Below, piece after piece: positions 34,568-42,571 of a DNA stretch of 64,000 bases (position 1 is the stretch's first letter; every line of letters starts with the position of its first letter). The notes under the pieces are model-generated. The model saw only the letters and a list, made by a program, of their open reading frames with translations, had not been told where the DNA came from and made no database searches. A program made the position numbers and the translations under genes. Origin of the DNA: Moorella mulderi DSM 14980 (GTDB lineage Bacteria; Bacillota; DSM-521; Neomoorellales; Neomoorellaceae); NCBI RefSeq assembly GCF_001594015.1, contig NZ_LTBC01000002.1:248001-312000 (forward strand), read 5' to 3'.

Positions 34568-35935
34568 TTACTTCCCTGCTTCCGTCAGGTAGGTGGGGAA
34601 CAATTCTAACGGGTCATCCAGGGTGACGGTGTGGTTTATGGTCCACATATAGGCGGGTGACGCCGGCAGTACTTCGTCGATGACAAAGGCGACGCCGCCG
34701 GCAGTGCCTTTAACCTCTGGCAGGCGGGCATAAAACATCTGCCGGGTGCCGATCATGGCGACTTCCTCAGCCATGGCCTTTGTAGGGGCGACACCCTCGA
34801 CGACGACGCAGAGTTCATGGGAGCGGATTTCTTTCACCGGTTCCAGGTCACCCATGACTCCGTTCCTGCCAAAAACATGGTAATGGAGTTCATAACCAGT
34901 ATCGCCGAAGCGTTCCCGGGCCTGGGCCTTCGCCCACTCAATGACCTTGTCGATGTTCTGGATGGTATAGGGGTCGCGGATACCGGCTATTCCGATATAG
35001 CGCTCGCCCACCTTACCGGAACCCTCCAGTTTCACCCGCCATTCATTTGAAGGAATAAACTTAGGCCCGGTAATGCGGCAGGTCTTCTCGTCATACTGCT
35101 CATAGCGGCAGTTGCTCATATCCAGCATGCCACCCAGGACGTACTCGTAGTAGGGATTGGATCTTTCATACATGGCGTGACCAGCCACCGAGGCCACGGT
35201 GCAGCGCTGGTCCGGGTGCATGGCCGTGACCAGGACTTCCGTTTCGGTAATGGTGCCGATGACTGTCTCCTTACCACCGTAGGGTTCAGCACAGAAGGAG
35301 GCACACTCCAGGACCTTGCCCAGGTAGTAGGCTAGGTCCTCCGGGAAACCGGCGCGGATGGCCGGGGCGGCAAAAATAACACAGTCACTGGAGCGGCCGC
35401 CGATGATGACGTCGGCACCCATATCTAGGAGTTTAATGTAGGGGTGGACGCCGGCCACGGCGACGATGCGATCAGTCTTCTCCAGCTCTTCCCTGGTCAG
35501 GTCGGGGCGGCCGTCCAGGCCCTTGATGGCTTCGCCCTTTTCCATTTTGCGGGCCAGGTAGTCCTTGCTTATTTCGGAGTAGAAGTAACCGATTTTAAAT
35601 TTGGGAAGGTTGTGTTTCTCGGCAAGCTCTTTAATAATATTGACGTAACGGTCGACGCGGCTGTTGGCACCAGTGTCGCCGGCGGAGCCGATGATCATCG
35701 GCACACCCAGCTTGCGGGCGGCGAGCAACATGTGCTCCAGGTCGTGTTTTTGCCATTCCAGCGGGCTGGTGGAGGTGTCAGCGCCCAGGGGCCCGGGGCC
35801 GATGTCATCGCTACCGGAGTCAGCCAGGATGAAATCGGGCTTGGTTGCAACTCCCCGGTAAAAACTGCCCGTCTTGATTGGGGCAAATCCCAGGTGACCG
35901 TTGGGGCAGAGAAAGCGCAGCGGTTTCCTTTCCAT
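34568..35935 (-). CDS. atuA: AtuA family protein (DUF1446)
   Basis: A 455-residue protein of the AtuA family, named from acyclic terpene utilisation in Pseudomonas, where its reaction is not firmly known. Diagnostic N-terminus LADSGSDDIGPGPLGAD and GSAGDTGANSRVD; later ADVIIGGRSSDCVIFAAPA and GTRQMFYARLPE. ATG 35935 has GGAGGGAAG upstream. In Firmicutes AtuA/DUF4387 pairs commonly sit with a transporter and a GntR regulator, as here, and are more likely to act on a small hydroxy or carboxylic acid than on a terpene. That is inference. Confidence 0.9.
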   Translation of the reverse strand: MERKPLRFLCPNGHLGFAPIKTGSFYRGVATKPDFILADSGSDDIGPGPLGADTSTSPLEWQKHDLEHMLLAARKLGVPMIIGSAGDTGANSRVDRYVNIIKELAEKHNLPKFKIGYFYSEISKDYLARKMEKGEAIKGLDGRPDLTREELEKTDRIVAVAGVHPYIKLLDMGADVIIGGRSSDCVIFAAPAIRAGFPEDLAYYLGKVLECASFCAEPYGGKETVIGTITETEVLVTAMHPDQRCTVASVAGHAMYERSNPYYEYVLGGMLDMSNCRYEQYDEKTCRITGPKFIPSNEWRVKLEGSGKVGERYIGIAGIRDPYTIQNIDKVIEWAKAQARERFGDTGYELHYHVFGRNGVMGDLEPVKEIRSHELCVVVEGVAPTKAMAEEVAMIGTRQMFYARLPEVKGTAGGVAFVIDEVLPASPAYMWTINHTVTLDDPLELFPTYLTEAGK

Positions 35936-35952
35936 AACTCTTCCCTCCAAGA

Positions 35953-35978
35953 TGTTATCACGTGTTATAACGTGTTAA
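35953..35978. promoter_or_regulatory. Putative regulator operator upstream of atuA
   Basis: Contains GTTATAAC at 35964-35971 flanked by related half sites (TGTTATCACGTG and ACGTGTTAA). The same octamer occurs before the C26 gene at 37132. A candidate site for the neighbouring GntR-family regulator. Confidence 0.55.
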
Positions 35979-36109
35979 TTTTTCTATTCTACATGGGTGT
36001 CGTTTTTCCTTCTGGTTAAAATAAAAAATATAAGATTTTAGAGGGACAGGTTTAAAGGGCCGGTCATAAATTATCGTTAATATTGATTTTAACGCCGGAC
36101 TATGCTAGT

Positions 36110-36126
36110 CTTGTTATGACAACAAG
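36110..36126. promoter_or_regulatory. Putative autoregulatory operator of the GntR gene
   Basis: Inverted repeat CTTGTT-ATGAC-AACAAG located 26 bases before the preferred start of the regulator. It includes GTTATGAC, close to the GTTATAAC motif of the other two sites. Confidence 0.5.
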
Positions 36127-36151
36127 GCTGCAAGTTATGGAGGATTTAGCT

Positions 36152-36952
36152 ATGCCTGAAAATACTTTGCCATTAGAACCCGGGGAATGGGAAATATCAC
36201 CGGAAAAATCCAAACCCCTTTATCAACAATTAAAAGATGTCCTGGCAGGTCAAATTAAAAACGGCATCCTCAAGGCGGATGATCGCCTGCCTTCGGAAAA
36301 GGAACTCTGTGCCATGTATAATGTCAGCCGGATTACGGTGCGCCAGGCCCTGGCGGAACTCACCAGGGAAGGGCTTATTTATCGCAGTCACGGTAAAGGC
36401 ACCTTTGTCGCCCGACCCCGCATCCAGCAGGAACTAGTAAGGGTGACCCCTTTTGAGGAAACCCTGCGTAGCAAAGGACTGGAACCCTCCACAAAATATT
36501 TAGGCGCCAGCTTTATACCGGCCGACTATCACCTGGCCACTGTGTTGGCAATTCCCATTTCCACCGATGTGATGCGGATGGAACTCCTGGGCCTGGGAAA
36601 CAATGAACCCATGGTATATTACCTTTCCTACTTCGCCGGCGAGCTGGGGCAAAAATTATGCGATCTGGCCCGCGAACTTTCCCAGCAAAGAGTTGCTTTT
36701 TCTACTTTTGATTTGTATGAAAAAGCAGGGATACCCGCACCTGCCATGTTGACCCAATCCTTTGAGGCCATTGCCGCCAGGAGGGAACAGGCCAGAATAT
36801 TGGGCGTTAAACAGGGGGAACCTCTGCTCCTGGTAACTTCCCTGGTTTATACGGCCGAAGGCCGCCCGGTAGAATACAAGCAGGCCGCCTACCGGGGCGA
36901 CAAATATAGCTTTTATATAACCCGGCCGGTTAACCAGGGAAAAAGGTTATAA
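36152..36952 (+). CDS. GntR family transcriptional regulator with UTRA domain (HutC type)
   Basis: A 266-residue regulator. Residues 15-85 are the GntR winged helix (PLYQQLKDVLAGQIKNG, LPSEKELCAMYNVSRITVRQALAELTREGLI, HGKGTFVA). Residues 105-260 are a UTRA effector domain (TPFEETLRSKGLEPSTKYLG, GEPLLLVTSLVYTAEGRPVEY). ATG 36152 is chosen because of TGGAGGA seven bases upstream. Starting further upstream would place the operator-like repeat inside the coding region. It diverges from the atuA operon and precedes the C26/ABC operon, so it may control both. Confidence 0.92.
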   Translation: MPENTLPLEPGEWEISPEKSKPLYQQLKDVLAGQIKNGILKADDRLPSEKELCAMYNVSRITVRQALAELTREGLIYRSHGKGTFVARPRIQQELVRVTPFEETLRSKGLEPSTKYLGASFIPADYHLATVLAIPISTDVMRMELLGLGNNEPMVYYLSYFAGELGQKLCDLARELSQQRVAFSTFDLYEKAGIPAPAMLTQSFEAIAARREQARILGVKQGEPLLLVTSLVYTAEGRPVEYKQAAYRGDKYSFYITRPVNQGKRL

Positions 36953-36958
36953 CTGGTA

Positions 36959-36986
36959 TTGACAATTGGGGCGATAATGGTATAAT
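36959..36986 (+). promoter_or_regulatory. Strong promoter before a short terminated transcript
   Basis: TTGACA at 36959-36964 and TATAAT at 36981-36986, spacer 16. It begins seven bases after the GntR stop codon. Confidence 0.85.
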
Positions 36987-36992
36987 ATCATT

Positions 36993-37069
36993 GTAAATAA
37001 AAGACTGTGCAATGAAGCCTGATTCTGGCAAAGAAGCCCCCGGAGTACTACGAACACCCCGGGGGCTTT
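36993..37069 (+). ncRNA. Candidate small RNA or attenuated leader
   Basis: The promoter at 36959 is followed by a clean terminator: AAGCCCCCGG (37034-37043) pairs with CCGGGGGCTT (37059-37068), then TTT. This predicts a transcript of about 75 bases with no open frame of note. It could be a free small RNA or the attenuated leader of the downstream C26/ABC operon. No known riboswitch class was recognised. Confidence 0.5.
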
Positions 37070-37131
37070 ATCGTTGTATATGATGTATTTCTCTGTTTCG
37101 GCAGCAGGAAAACCGAGTTGCGTATCCAATA

Positions 37132-37149
37132 GTTATAACAAGTTATAAT
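37132..37149. promoter_or_regulatory. Putative operator upstream of the C26/ABC operon
   Basis: GTTATAAC (37132-37139) followed by AGTTATAAT (37141-37149), two near-identical copies. Matches the site before atuA. Confidence 0.5.
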
Positions 37150-37178
37150 CAAAAATGAAAGGAGGGTATAACAATTAG

Positions 37179-37715
37179 ATGCGTTCCACTCGTGTCGGTA
37201 TTACTACCGGATGGGAGCAGGGCAATGTTGTCCCGGGCTGGTCCCTCATCTACACAGTCAAGGCCTGTGTAGAAGCGGTGGAGAAGGCTGGTGGCATTCC
37301 TTTATTGCTACCGGTAGTCAACGACCCCGAAATTCGCCGGGAGACTTTAAACAACATTGACGCCCTTATCGCCGCTGGCGAGGTCCTCAGTGTCAAGCGC
37401 AATGTTTTAAAAGGGGACCAGGCTAAAGATTTAGAAAGCCAGAACCCTCTACGCTTTGCCAATGAAAGGGACTACCTGCTGGGTGCCTTGGAAAGGAACA
37501 TGCCTATCTTCGGCATCTGCCGCGGGCACCAAGTTTTAAATGTTGTTTGCGGCGGGACCATGTACCTGGATGATATCCACCTGCGGCCGGAGAATAGCGG
37601 CGTTGTCCACCAGCAGGGGAGCAGGCCGCCGACAGAAACTATTCATAAGGAAGTAGAGCCATCAGCTGGTCTTTCTACATCCATAACAAGCAGGCAACTT
37701 TTTACTAGGAGGTGA
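37179..37715 (+). pseudogene. Truncated C26 (gamma-glutamyl hydrolase-like) gene
   Basis: The N-terminal 145 residues match class-I-glutaminase-like peptidase C26 proteins: RVGITTGWEQG, VKACVEAVEKAGGIPLLLP and the nucleophile elbow FGICRGHQVLNVVCGG. After HLRPENSGVVHQQGSRPP the family sequence stops. The His and Glu of the catalytic triad are missing, and the end (TSITSRQLFTRR) is not family-like. The usual TGG(G) turn is also altered (IAAGEVLSV). A GGAGGG site precedes it, so it may still be translated. An intact relative lies at 43603, on the far side of the ABC genes. Confidence 0.8.
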
Positions 37716-37808
37716 AAGTAAAATAACGGGCATACGCGATTTTTCTGCTAGTTTTCGGTTAGTGCAGAAATTGTCTGCAAATTAGCTATTAAGAAGGGGG
37801 ATTGTAAA
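37716..37808 (+). other. Spacer with orphan ribosome-site-like sequence
   Basis: AGGAGGTGA stands just before the stop of the truncated C26 gene, but no start codon follows at a suitable distance. This is consistent with a deletion at this junction. The proper AAGAAGGGGG site for the binding protein is at about 37792-37801. Confidence 0.4.
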
Positions 37809-39374
37809 TTGCTGAAAAGGTTATTGCTGCTTGGTTTGGCGCTCTTTCTAACGGCCGGCCTGCTGACCGGCTGCGGGGGGAGCAAGCCCACCGCGGAAAA
37901 ACAGGGCGAAAAGACGCTTTCCCTGGTTTTAGACGGCGTAGCTTCGCGCCAGCATGAACTGGAGGCGGTGGCGCAGTATTTGAAAAAGGTGGGCGTGGAT
38001 GCCCAGGTGCGCGTGTGGGAAAAGAACGCCCTGCTGAACGAAATTAAGGCCGGCAACCGTCAGGCCTATGCCCAGGACTGGGGGAGCGCCATTTTCGACC
38101 CCTTTGACCTGGCCGTGCCGAAGCTAAAGACGAACGAACGCGGTAACTACTCTTTTTACAGTAACGCGAAGTTCGATGAACTGCTCGAGAAAGGCGCCTT
38201 TGGGGATAACGATCAGGAGCGTGAAAAGGCTTACAAGGAAGCCCAGCAGATCCTCTACCAGGATGCGCCCTGGATTTTCGGTTATTATCTGGACATCATT
38301 CATGGGGTTGCGGCTAACGTGCAAGGGTATAAACCGGCCATGGACAACCGGATCAACCTGCACGACGTTTCTTTAAGCGACGGCAAGGACACCCTGGCGG
38401 TGGGCCTGAATATCGACCGCATTCCTTCGCTGGACCCGGCCAACCACCGGGAGCGGGAAGCAGAAACGGTAATCCGCAACATGTTCGATGGGCTGGTCAC
38501 CAGAACACCCGACGGAAAGGTTGTGCCGGAAATCGCCGAATCCTGGAAGCGGCCCAGCCCGACGGTTTACGAGTTTACCATCCGCCCCGGCATTAAATTT
38601 CACAACGGCGATCCTTTACGGATTGAAGACATTGTGTTCACCTTCGAGCGGATCCTTTCACCCACCGGGATAAACGGCAAGCAGTCGCCCCGGGTAGGCC
38701 TTTTGGGCCCCCTGAAGAAAGTGGAGAAAGTAGATAACCGAACCGTCCGGTTCACCCTCGATAAACCGTGTCCGCAGTTCCTGCAGCTGCTGGTGCACAC
38801 GCAGATCGTCCCGGAAAAGTATTTGAAGGCGGTGGGCGACCAGAAGTTTGCGGAAAAACCGGTAGGCTGCGGGCCGTTCAAACTCGTGGAGGCGAAGCTG
38901 GATTCCCAGATCGTCCTGGAGCGGTTTGACGGCTACTACGGCGGCTCCCCCGACCTGCCCCCGGTAGGCCCGGCCAAGCTGAAGAAAGTGGTCTTTAAGA
39001 TGCTGCCGGAACCTTCCACCCGGGTGGCGGCACTGAAGGCCGGCGAGATCCAGATTGCCGAGGATATTCCGGTGGATGTGACCAAAGATCTGCAAAACGA
39101 TCCGAAAGTAAAAATTGTCACCACGCAAGGAACCCGCTGCTATATGATCGAATTAAATAACAAAAAGATTACCGATCCCAAAGTCCGCCAAGCGCTAAAT
39201 TACGCCGTGAACTGGGATGAACTGCTGGGCGCCATCTACGGCAGCCACGCCCACCGGTTGAGCACGGCTTTTCTGCCTAGCGGCTTTGGTTTCGACGACA
39301 GCATCAAACCTTACCCGTACAATCCGGAAAAGGCGAAGCAACTGCTCAAGGAAGCCGGGTATAAGACTCCGTAG
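37809..39374 (+). CDS. ABC transporter family 5 binding lipoprotein, circularly permuted
   Basis: A lipoprotein (signal ending LLTGC, Cys22) that feeds the downstream permease. The order of segments is unusual. Residues 35-189 correspond to the C-terminal part of an ordinary SBP_bac_5 protein (LEAVAQYLKKVGVDAQVRVW, NYSFYSNAKFDELLE, YKEAQQILYQDAPWIF, then NLHDVSL). Residues 192-521 are its N-terminal and middle parts (LNIDRIPSLDP, FDGLVTRTPDGKVVPEIAES, FTIRPGIKFHNGDP, YNPEKAKQLLKEAGYKTP). The protein ends where the C-terminal part would normally begin. All segments of one fold are present once, so it may fold as a circular permutant. The start is TTG 37809. Confidence 0.88.
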   Translation: MLKRLLLLGLALFLTAGLLTGCGGSKPTAEKQGEKTLSLVLDGVASRQHELEAVAQYLKKVGVDAQVRVWEKNALLNEIKAGNRQAYAQDWGSAIFDPFDLAVPKLKTNERGNYSFYSNAKFDELLEKGAFGDNDQEREKAYKEAQQILYQDAPWIFGYYLDIIHGVAANVQGYKPAMDNRINLHDVSLSDGKDTLAVGLNIDRIPSLDPANHREREAETVIRNMFDGLVTRTPDGKVVPEIAESWKRPSPTVYEFTIRPGIKFHNGDPLRIEDIVFTFERILSPTGINGKQSPRVGLLGPLKKVEKVDNRTVRFTLDKPCPQFLQLLVHTQIVPEKYLKAVGDQKFAEKPVGCGPFKLVEAKLDSQIVLERFDGYYGGSPDLPPVGPAKLKKVVFKMLPEPSTRVAALKAGEIQIAEDIPVDVTKDLQNDPKVKIVTTQGTRCYMIELNNKKITDPKVRQALNYAVNWDELLGAIYGSHAHRLSTAFLPSGFGFDDSIKPYPYNPEKAKQLLKEAGYKTP

Positions 39375-39483
39375 GTTCGCCTGCCGGTTTTGAAACAGCG
39401 TCGTCAAAAGGACGAAAAGAAGACTGTCGCCCCAACGACTGACGACCGACGAGCGGCAGTTCCGGTGGGGTGCGTGTTGTTCG

Positions 39484-39535
39484 CGAACCGCAGGCGGTGC
39501 CTGAACCGCCTGCGGTTCGGCGGGCAAAGCCGCCG
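39484..39535 (+). repeat. Strong intercistronic hairpins between binding protein and permease
   Basis: CGAACCGCAGGCGGT / ACCGCCTGCGGTTCG (39484-39498 and 39505-39519) make a perfect 15-base stem with a six-base loop. A second stem CGGCGG / CCGCCG follows at 39518-39535. There is no T-run. This kind of structure often protects the 3' end of binding-protein mRNA. Two copies of AAAGGTGTCT follow at about 39555-39582. Confidence 0.7.
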
Positions 39536-39603
39536 GAAAGCCGTCTCCAAAAGAAAGGTGTCTTGTCCAAAGAAAGTAAAGGTGTCTAAAGAAGGGTGAG
39601 TCG

Positions 39604-40614
39604 ATGAAAACCATCAAAGTCGTCCAGCGCCTGATCGAAAGTATCCCGCTGTTTATCTTGACCATTATTGCCGTATTCTTTCTGGTTCGCTTCATGCCGG
39701 GCGACCCCGTGGATATTATGATGGGCAGCGGGGGAAACGTTACGCAGGAGCAAATCGAGCAGATGCGCAGCCAGCTGGGCCTGGATAAGCCGATTGCCAT
39801 CCAGTTTGCCGACTTTGTCCGGGGGGCGGCGCAGGGGGATCTGGGCTATTCCATCACGCAGAGCAAAAAGGTGACCGACCTGCTTGTGGAGACTTTTCCC
39901 GCCACTATTGAACTTGCCCTAGCGGCCCTTTTGTTTGCTCTGTTGATCGGCCTGCCGGTAGGGATTTACTCGGCGGTCAAACAAAATTCCTGGGTGGACC
40001 GCCTAAGTATGGGCTTTTCTTTCCTGGGCATTTCCATGCCGGCCTTCTGGTTAGGCATTTTAGGAATTCTGATCTTTTCGGTAAGCCTGCACTGGCTGCC
40101 TACTTCCGGCCGCCTCGACCCGACCCTGGAATTGCGCCAAATTACCGGTTTGTTTCTTTTGGACAGTATTCTCACGGGTAACTGGGCCGCTTTGCACAGC
40201 GCGTTTACCCATCTGGTCTTGCCTGCCGTCACTCTGGGGGCGGAATTGCTGGCGATCGTGGCCCGGATCAGCCGCTCCAGCATGGTGGAGGTGCTGCGCC
40301 ACGACTACGTCCAGCTGGCCCGCTCGAAAGGGTTGAAGGAGACCGCGGTTATTTTCAAACACGCCCTGCCCAATGCGCTGATCCCCACGGTCACCGTGGT
40401 GGGCCTGCAAATGGGCGTTTTACTGGGCGGAAATATGATTGTGGAAACGGTGTTCGGCTGGCCCGGCTTAGGGCGCTTGGTCGTCCAGTCGATTTTAAAC
40501 CGGGACTACGCGGTGATTCAGGGAGCCGTAATGCTTTACGGAATCACCTTTATCCTGGCCAATTTGCTCGTGGACATCGTTTACACCTATTTAAATCCGA
40601 AGATTTCTCTGTGA
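39604..40614 (+). CDS. ABC transporter permease, DppB/OppB type
   Basis: A 336-residue inner-membrane permease with six spans. The N-terminal LIESIPLFILTIIAVFFLVRFMPGDP is characteristic of DppB, and the ATPase-contact loop reads RSSMVEVLRHDYVQLARSKGL. It pairs with the DppC-type permease 31 bases downstream. Start ATG 39604 follows AGAAGGGTGAG. Confidence 0.94.
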   Translation: MKTIKVVQRLIESIPLFILTIIAVFFLVRFMPGDPVDIMMGSGGNVTQEQIEQMRSQLGLDKPIAIQFADFVRGAAQGDLGYSITQSKKVTDLLVETFPATIELALAALLFALLIGLPVGIYSAVKQNSWVDRLSMGFSFLGISMPAFWLGILGILIFSVSLHWLPTSGRLDPTLELRQITGLFLLDSILTGNWAALHSAFTHLVLPAVTLGAELLAIVARISRSSMVEVLRHDYVQLARSKGLKETAVIFKHALPNALIPTVTVVGLQMGVLLGGNMIVETVFGWPGLGRLVVQSILNRDYAVIQGAVMLYGITFILANLLVDIVYTYLNPKISL

Positions 40615-40645
40615 AAATTATTATCCCGCGAAAGGGGGTCTTCGA

Positions 40646-41560
40646 TTGCAGGAGTTGTCGACTGCGCCGCTGCCCGCACCGCCTCGTGCGGCAAACGCCT
40701 CCCCCTGGAAAAAGACCGTGCAGGAACTGGCGGCCCACCCGTCCGGCCTGATCGGGGCGATCATCATTTTGCTCTATTTGGTGGTAGCGGTTGCGGCCCC
40801 GTTACTGGCACCTTATTCCCCGACGGAAATGGATTTGCGGGCGCGGTTTCTGCCTCCCGCTTGGGCGGCCGGGGGCTCTTTGCAGCACCTGCTGGGAACG
40901 GACCAGCTGGGGCAGGATCTTTTGTCCCGGATTATTTACGGGTCGCGGGTTTCGATCAGCGTCGGGCTGTTTTCTGTGTTGATTTCGCTTCTGGTGGGGA
41001 GCGTGCTGGGCAGCATCGCCGGTTATTACCAGGGCTGGTTTGACCGGATCGTTTCCCGGGTGGCCGATCTTTTAATGGCCGTCCCTTACCTTTTATTCGC
41101 CATTTTCGCCATGGCCATTTTAGGACCGGGCGTGCTTAATTTGATCATCGCCCTGAGTATCAAGGCCTGGATTGAGTTTTACCGGCTGCTGCGGGGCGAA
41201 ATCATTTCGGAAAAGACTAAGGAGTACGTGGAGGCGGCCCGGATGCTGGGGCGGCCCGGCCCGGTGATCATCGTGGCCGAGGTCTTGCCCAACGTGATTC
41301 ATTCCCTGGTGGTTTTAGTCACGCTGCGCATCGGGTACATGATTATTATGGAAGCTTCTTTAAGCTTTTTGGGTTTGGGCGTCCCTCCGGAGGTGCCAGC
41401 CTGGGGCTCGATGATCGCCGCCGGCCGGGACACGTTGATAAACGCCTGGTGGATTTCCACCCTTCCCGGCCTAGCCATCCTGTTTTTAGTGCTGGGCATC
41501 AACCTGCTGGGCGAAACGCTGCGGGATATCACCGATCCCCGCCTACAGGCCCGGGAGTAA
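40646..41560 (+). CDS. ABC transporter permease, DppC/OppC type
   Basis: A 304-residue second permease: cytoplasmic N-terminus, the LGTDQLGQDLLSRIIYGSR signature, and the coupling loop YRLLRGEIISEKTKEYVEAARMLG. The start is TTG 40646, with AAAGGGGG upstream. Same operon as its neighbours. Confidence 0.94.
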   Translation: MQELSTAPLPAPPRAANASPWKKTVQELAAHPSGLIGAIIILLYLVVAVAAPLLAPYSPTEMDLRARFLPPAWAAGGSLQHLLGTDQLGQDLLSRIIYGSRVSISVGLFSVLISLLVGSVLGSIAGYYQGWFDRIVSRVADLLMAVPYLLFAIFAMAILGPGVLNLIIALSIKAWIEFYRLLRGEIISEKTKEYVEAARMLGRPGPVIIVAEVLPNVIHSLVVLVTLRIGYMIIMEASLSFLGLGVPPEVPAWGSMIAAGRDTLINAWWISTLPGLAILFLVLGINLLGETLRDITDPRLQARE

Positions 41561-41602
41561 GTAAAAATTGTCCAGATCATTGACAAGAAGGTGATTGGGC
41601 GC

Positions 41603-42559
41603 ATGTTGGATATCAAGCATTTATCCGTAAAGTTTAAGACCAGGCACGGCATGGTCCGGGCGGTGAGCGAAGTTTCCCTGCACCTGGATAAAGGCCGGAT
41701 CCTGGGCATCGTGGGCGAGTCGGGATCGGGGAAAAGCACCGTTTTAAACGCCATCTTGCGCCTGCTTCCGGAAAAAGACGTGTTGCTGGAGGGCCGGATT
41801 ATTTATGAGGGAACCGATTTGTTTGCCCTTTCGCCGCAGGCGATGCGTGCCGTGCGCGGGAAAGAAATTTCCATGATCTTTCAGGACCCCATGACCACCT
41901 TGAACCCGGTCTATAATATCGGTAACCAGATTGCCGAATCTTTAAAAATTCACGGTCTGTATCGGGGCCGGGAGAGAGAAAGGGTCTTAGAGCTGATGCA
42001 GGAGGTGGGCATTCCTTCCCCGGAAAACCGCGTCCTGGAATACCCGCATCAGTTCAGCGGCGGGATGCAGCAAAGGGCGATCATCGCCATTGCCCTTGCC
42101 TGCGAGCCCAAGCTGCTGCTGGCCGACGAGCCGACCACGGCTTTAGACGTGACCATCCAGGCGCAAATCGTGGAACTGCTCCGGAAGATCAACCGGACGC
42201 ACCATACCTCGATCATTCTGGTGACGCACAATCTGGCGCTGGCCGCGGATCTTTGCGAAGAAATCGCCGTCATGTACGCTGGACGCATCGTGGAAAAAGG
42301 TCCAGCAGAGGTAATCCTACAGGACCCGCGCCATCCCTATACACGAGGACTGCTAAGCGCCGTGCCCCTGCCGGGGATTACGCACGGCGCCCGCCTGACC
42401 ACCATCCCCGGAACGGTCCCTGACCTAGCGGATTTGCCGCCTGGCTGCGCTTTTCACCCCCGCTGCCCGCTGGCCGGAAAGGAGTGCGCCCGCCTCGTTC
42501 CGGAGCCGGTGGAAGCGGGAGACCGGCACGTTTTGTGGTGCTGGCGGGAGCTTAATTAA
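41603..42559 (+). CDS. ABC transporter ATPase, DppD/OppD type
   Basis: A 318-residue ATPase. Walker [10 protein letters not shown], signature FSGGMQQRA, Walker B LLLADEPT, and the peptide-transporter C-terminal extension with its Cys-rich cluster site ([17 protein letters not shown]). ATG 41603 is preferred over GTG 41591, which lies inside the AAGAAGGTGA ribosome site. Confidence 0.94.
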   Translation: MLDIKHLSVKFKTRHGMVRAVSEVSLHLDKGRILGIVGESGSGKSTVLNAILRLLPEKDVLLEGRIIYEGTDLFALSPQAMRAVRGKEISMIFQDPMTTLNPVYNIGNQIAESLKIHGLYRGRERERVLELMQEVGIPSPENRVLEYPHQFSGGMQQRAIIAIALACEPKLLLADEPTTALDVTIQAQIVELLRKINRTHHTSIILVTHNLALAADLCEEIAVMYAGRIVEKGPAEVILQDPRHPYTRGLLSAVPLPGITHGARLTTIPGTVPDLADLPPGCAFHPRCPLAGKECARLVPEPVEAGDRHVLWCWRELN

Positions 42560-42571
42560 GGAGGGAGCGGC

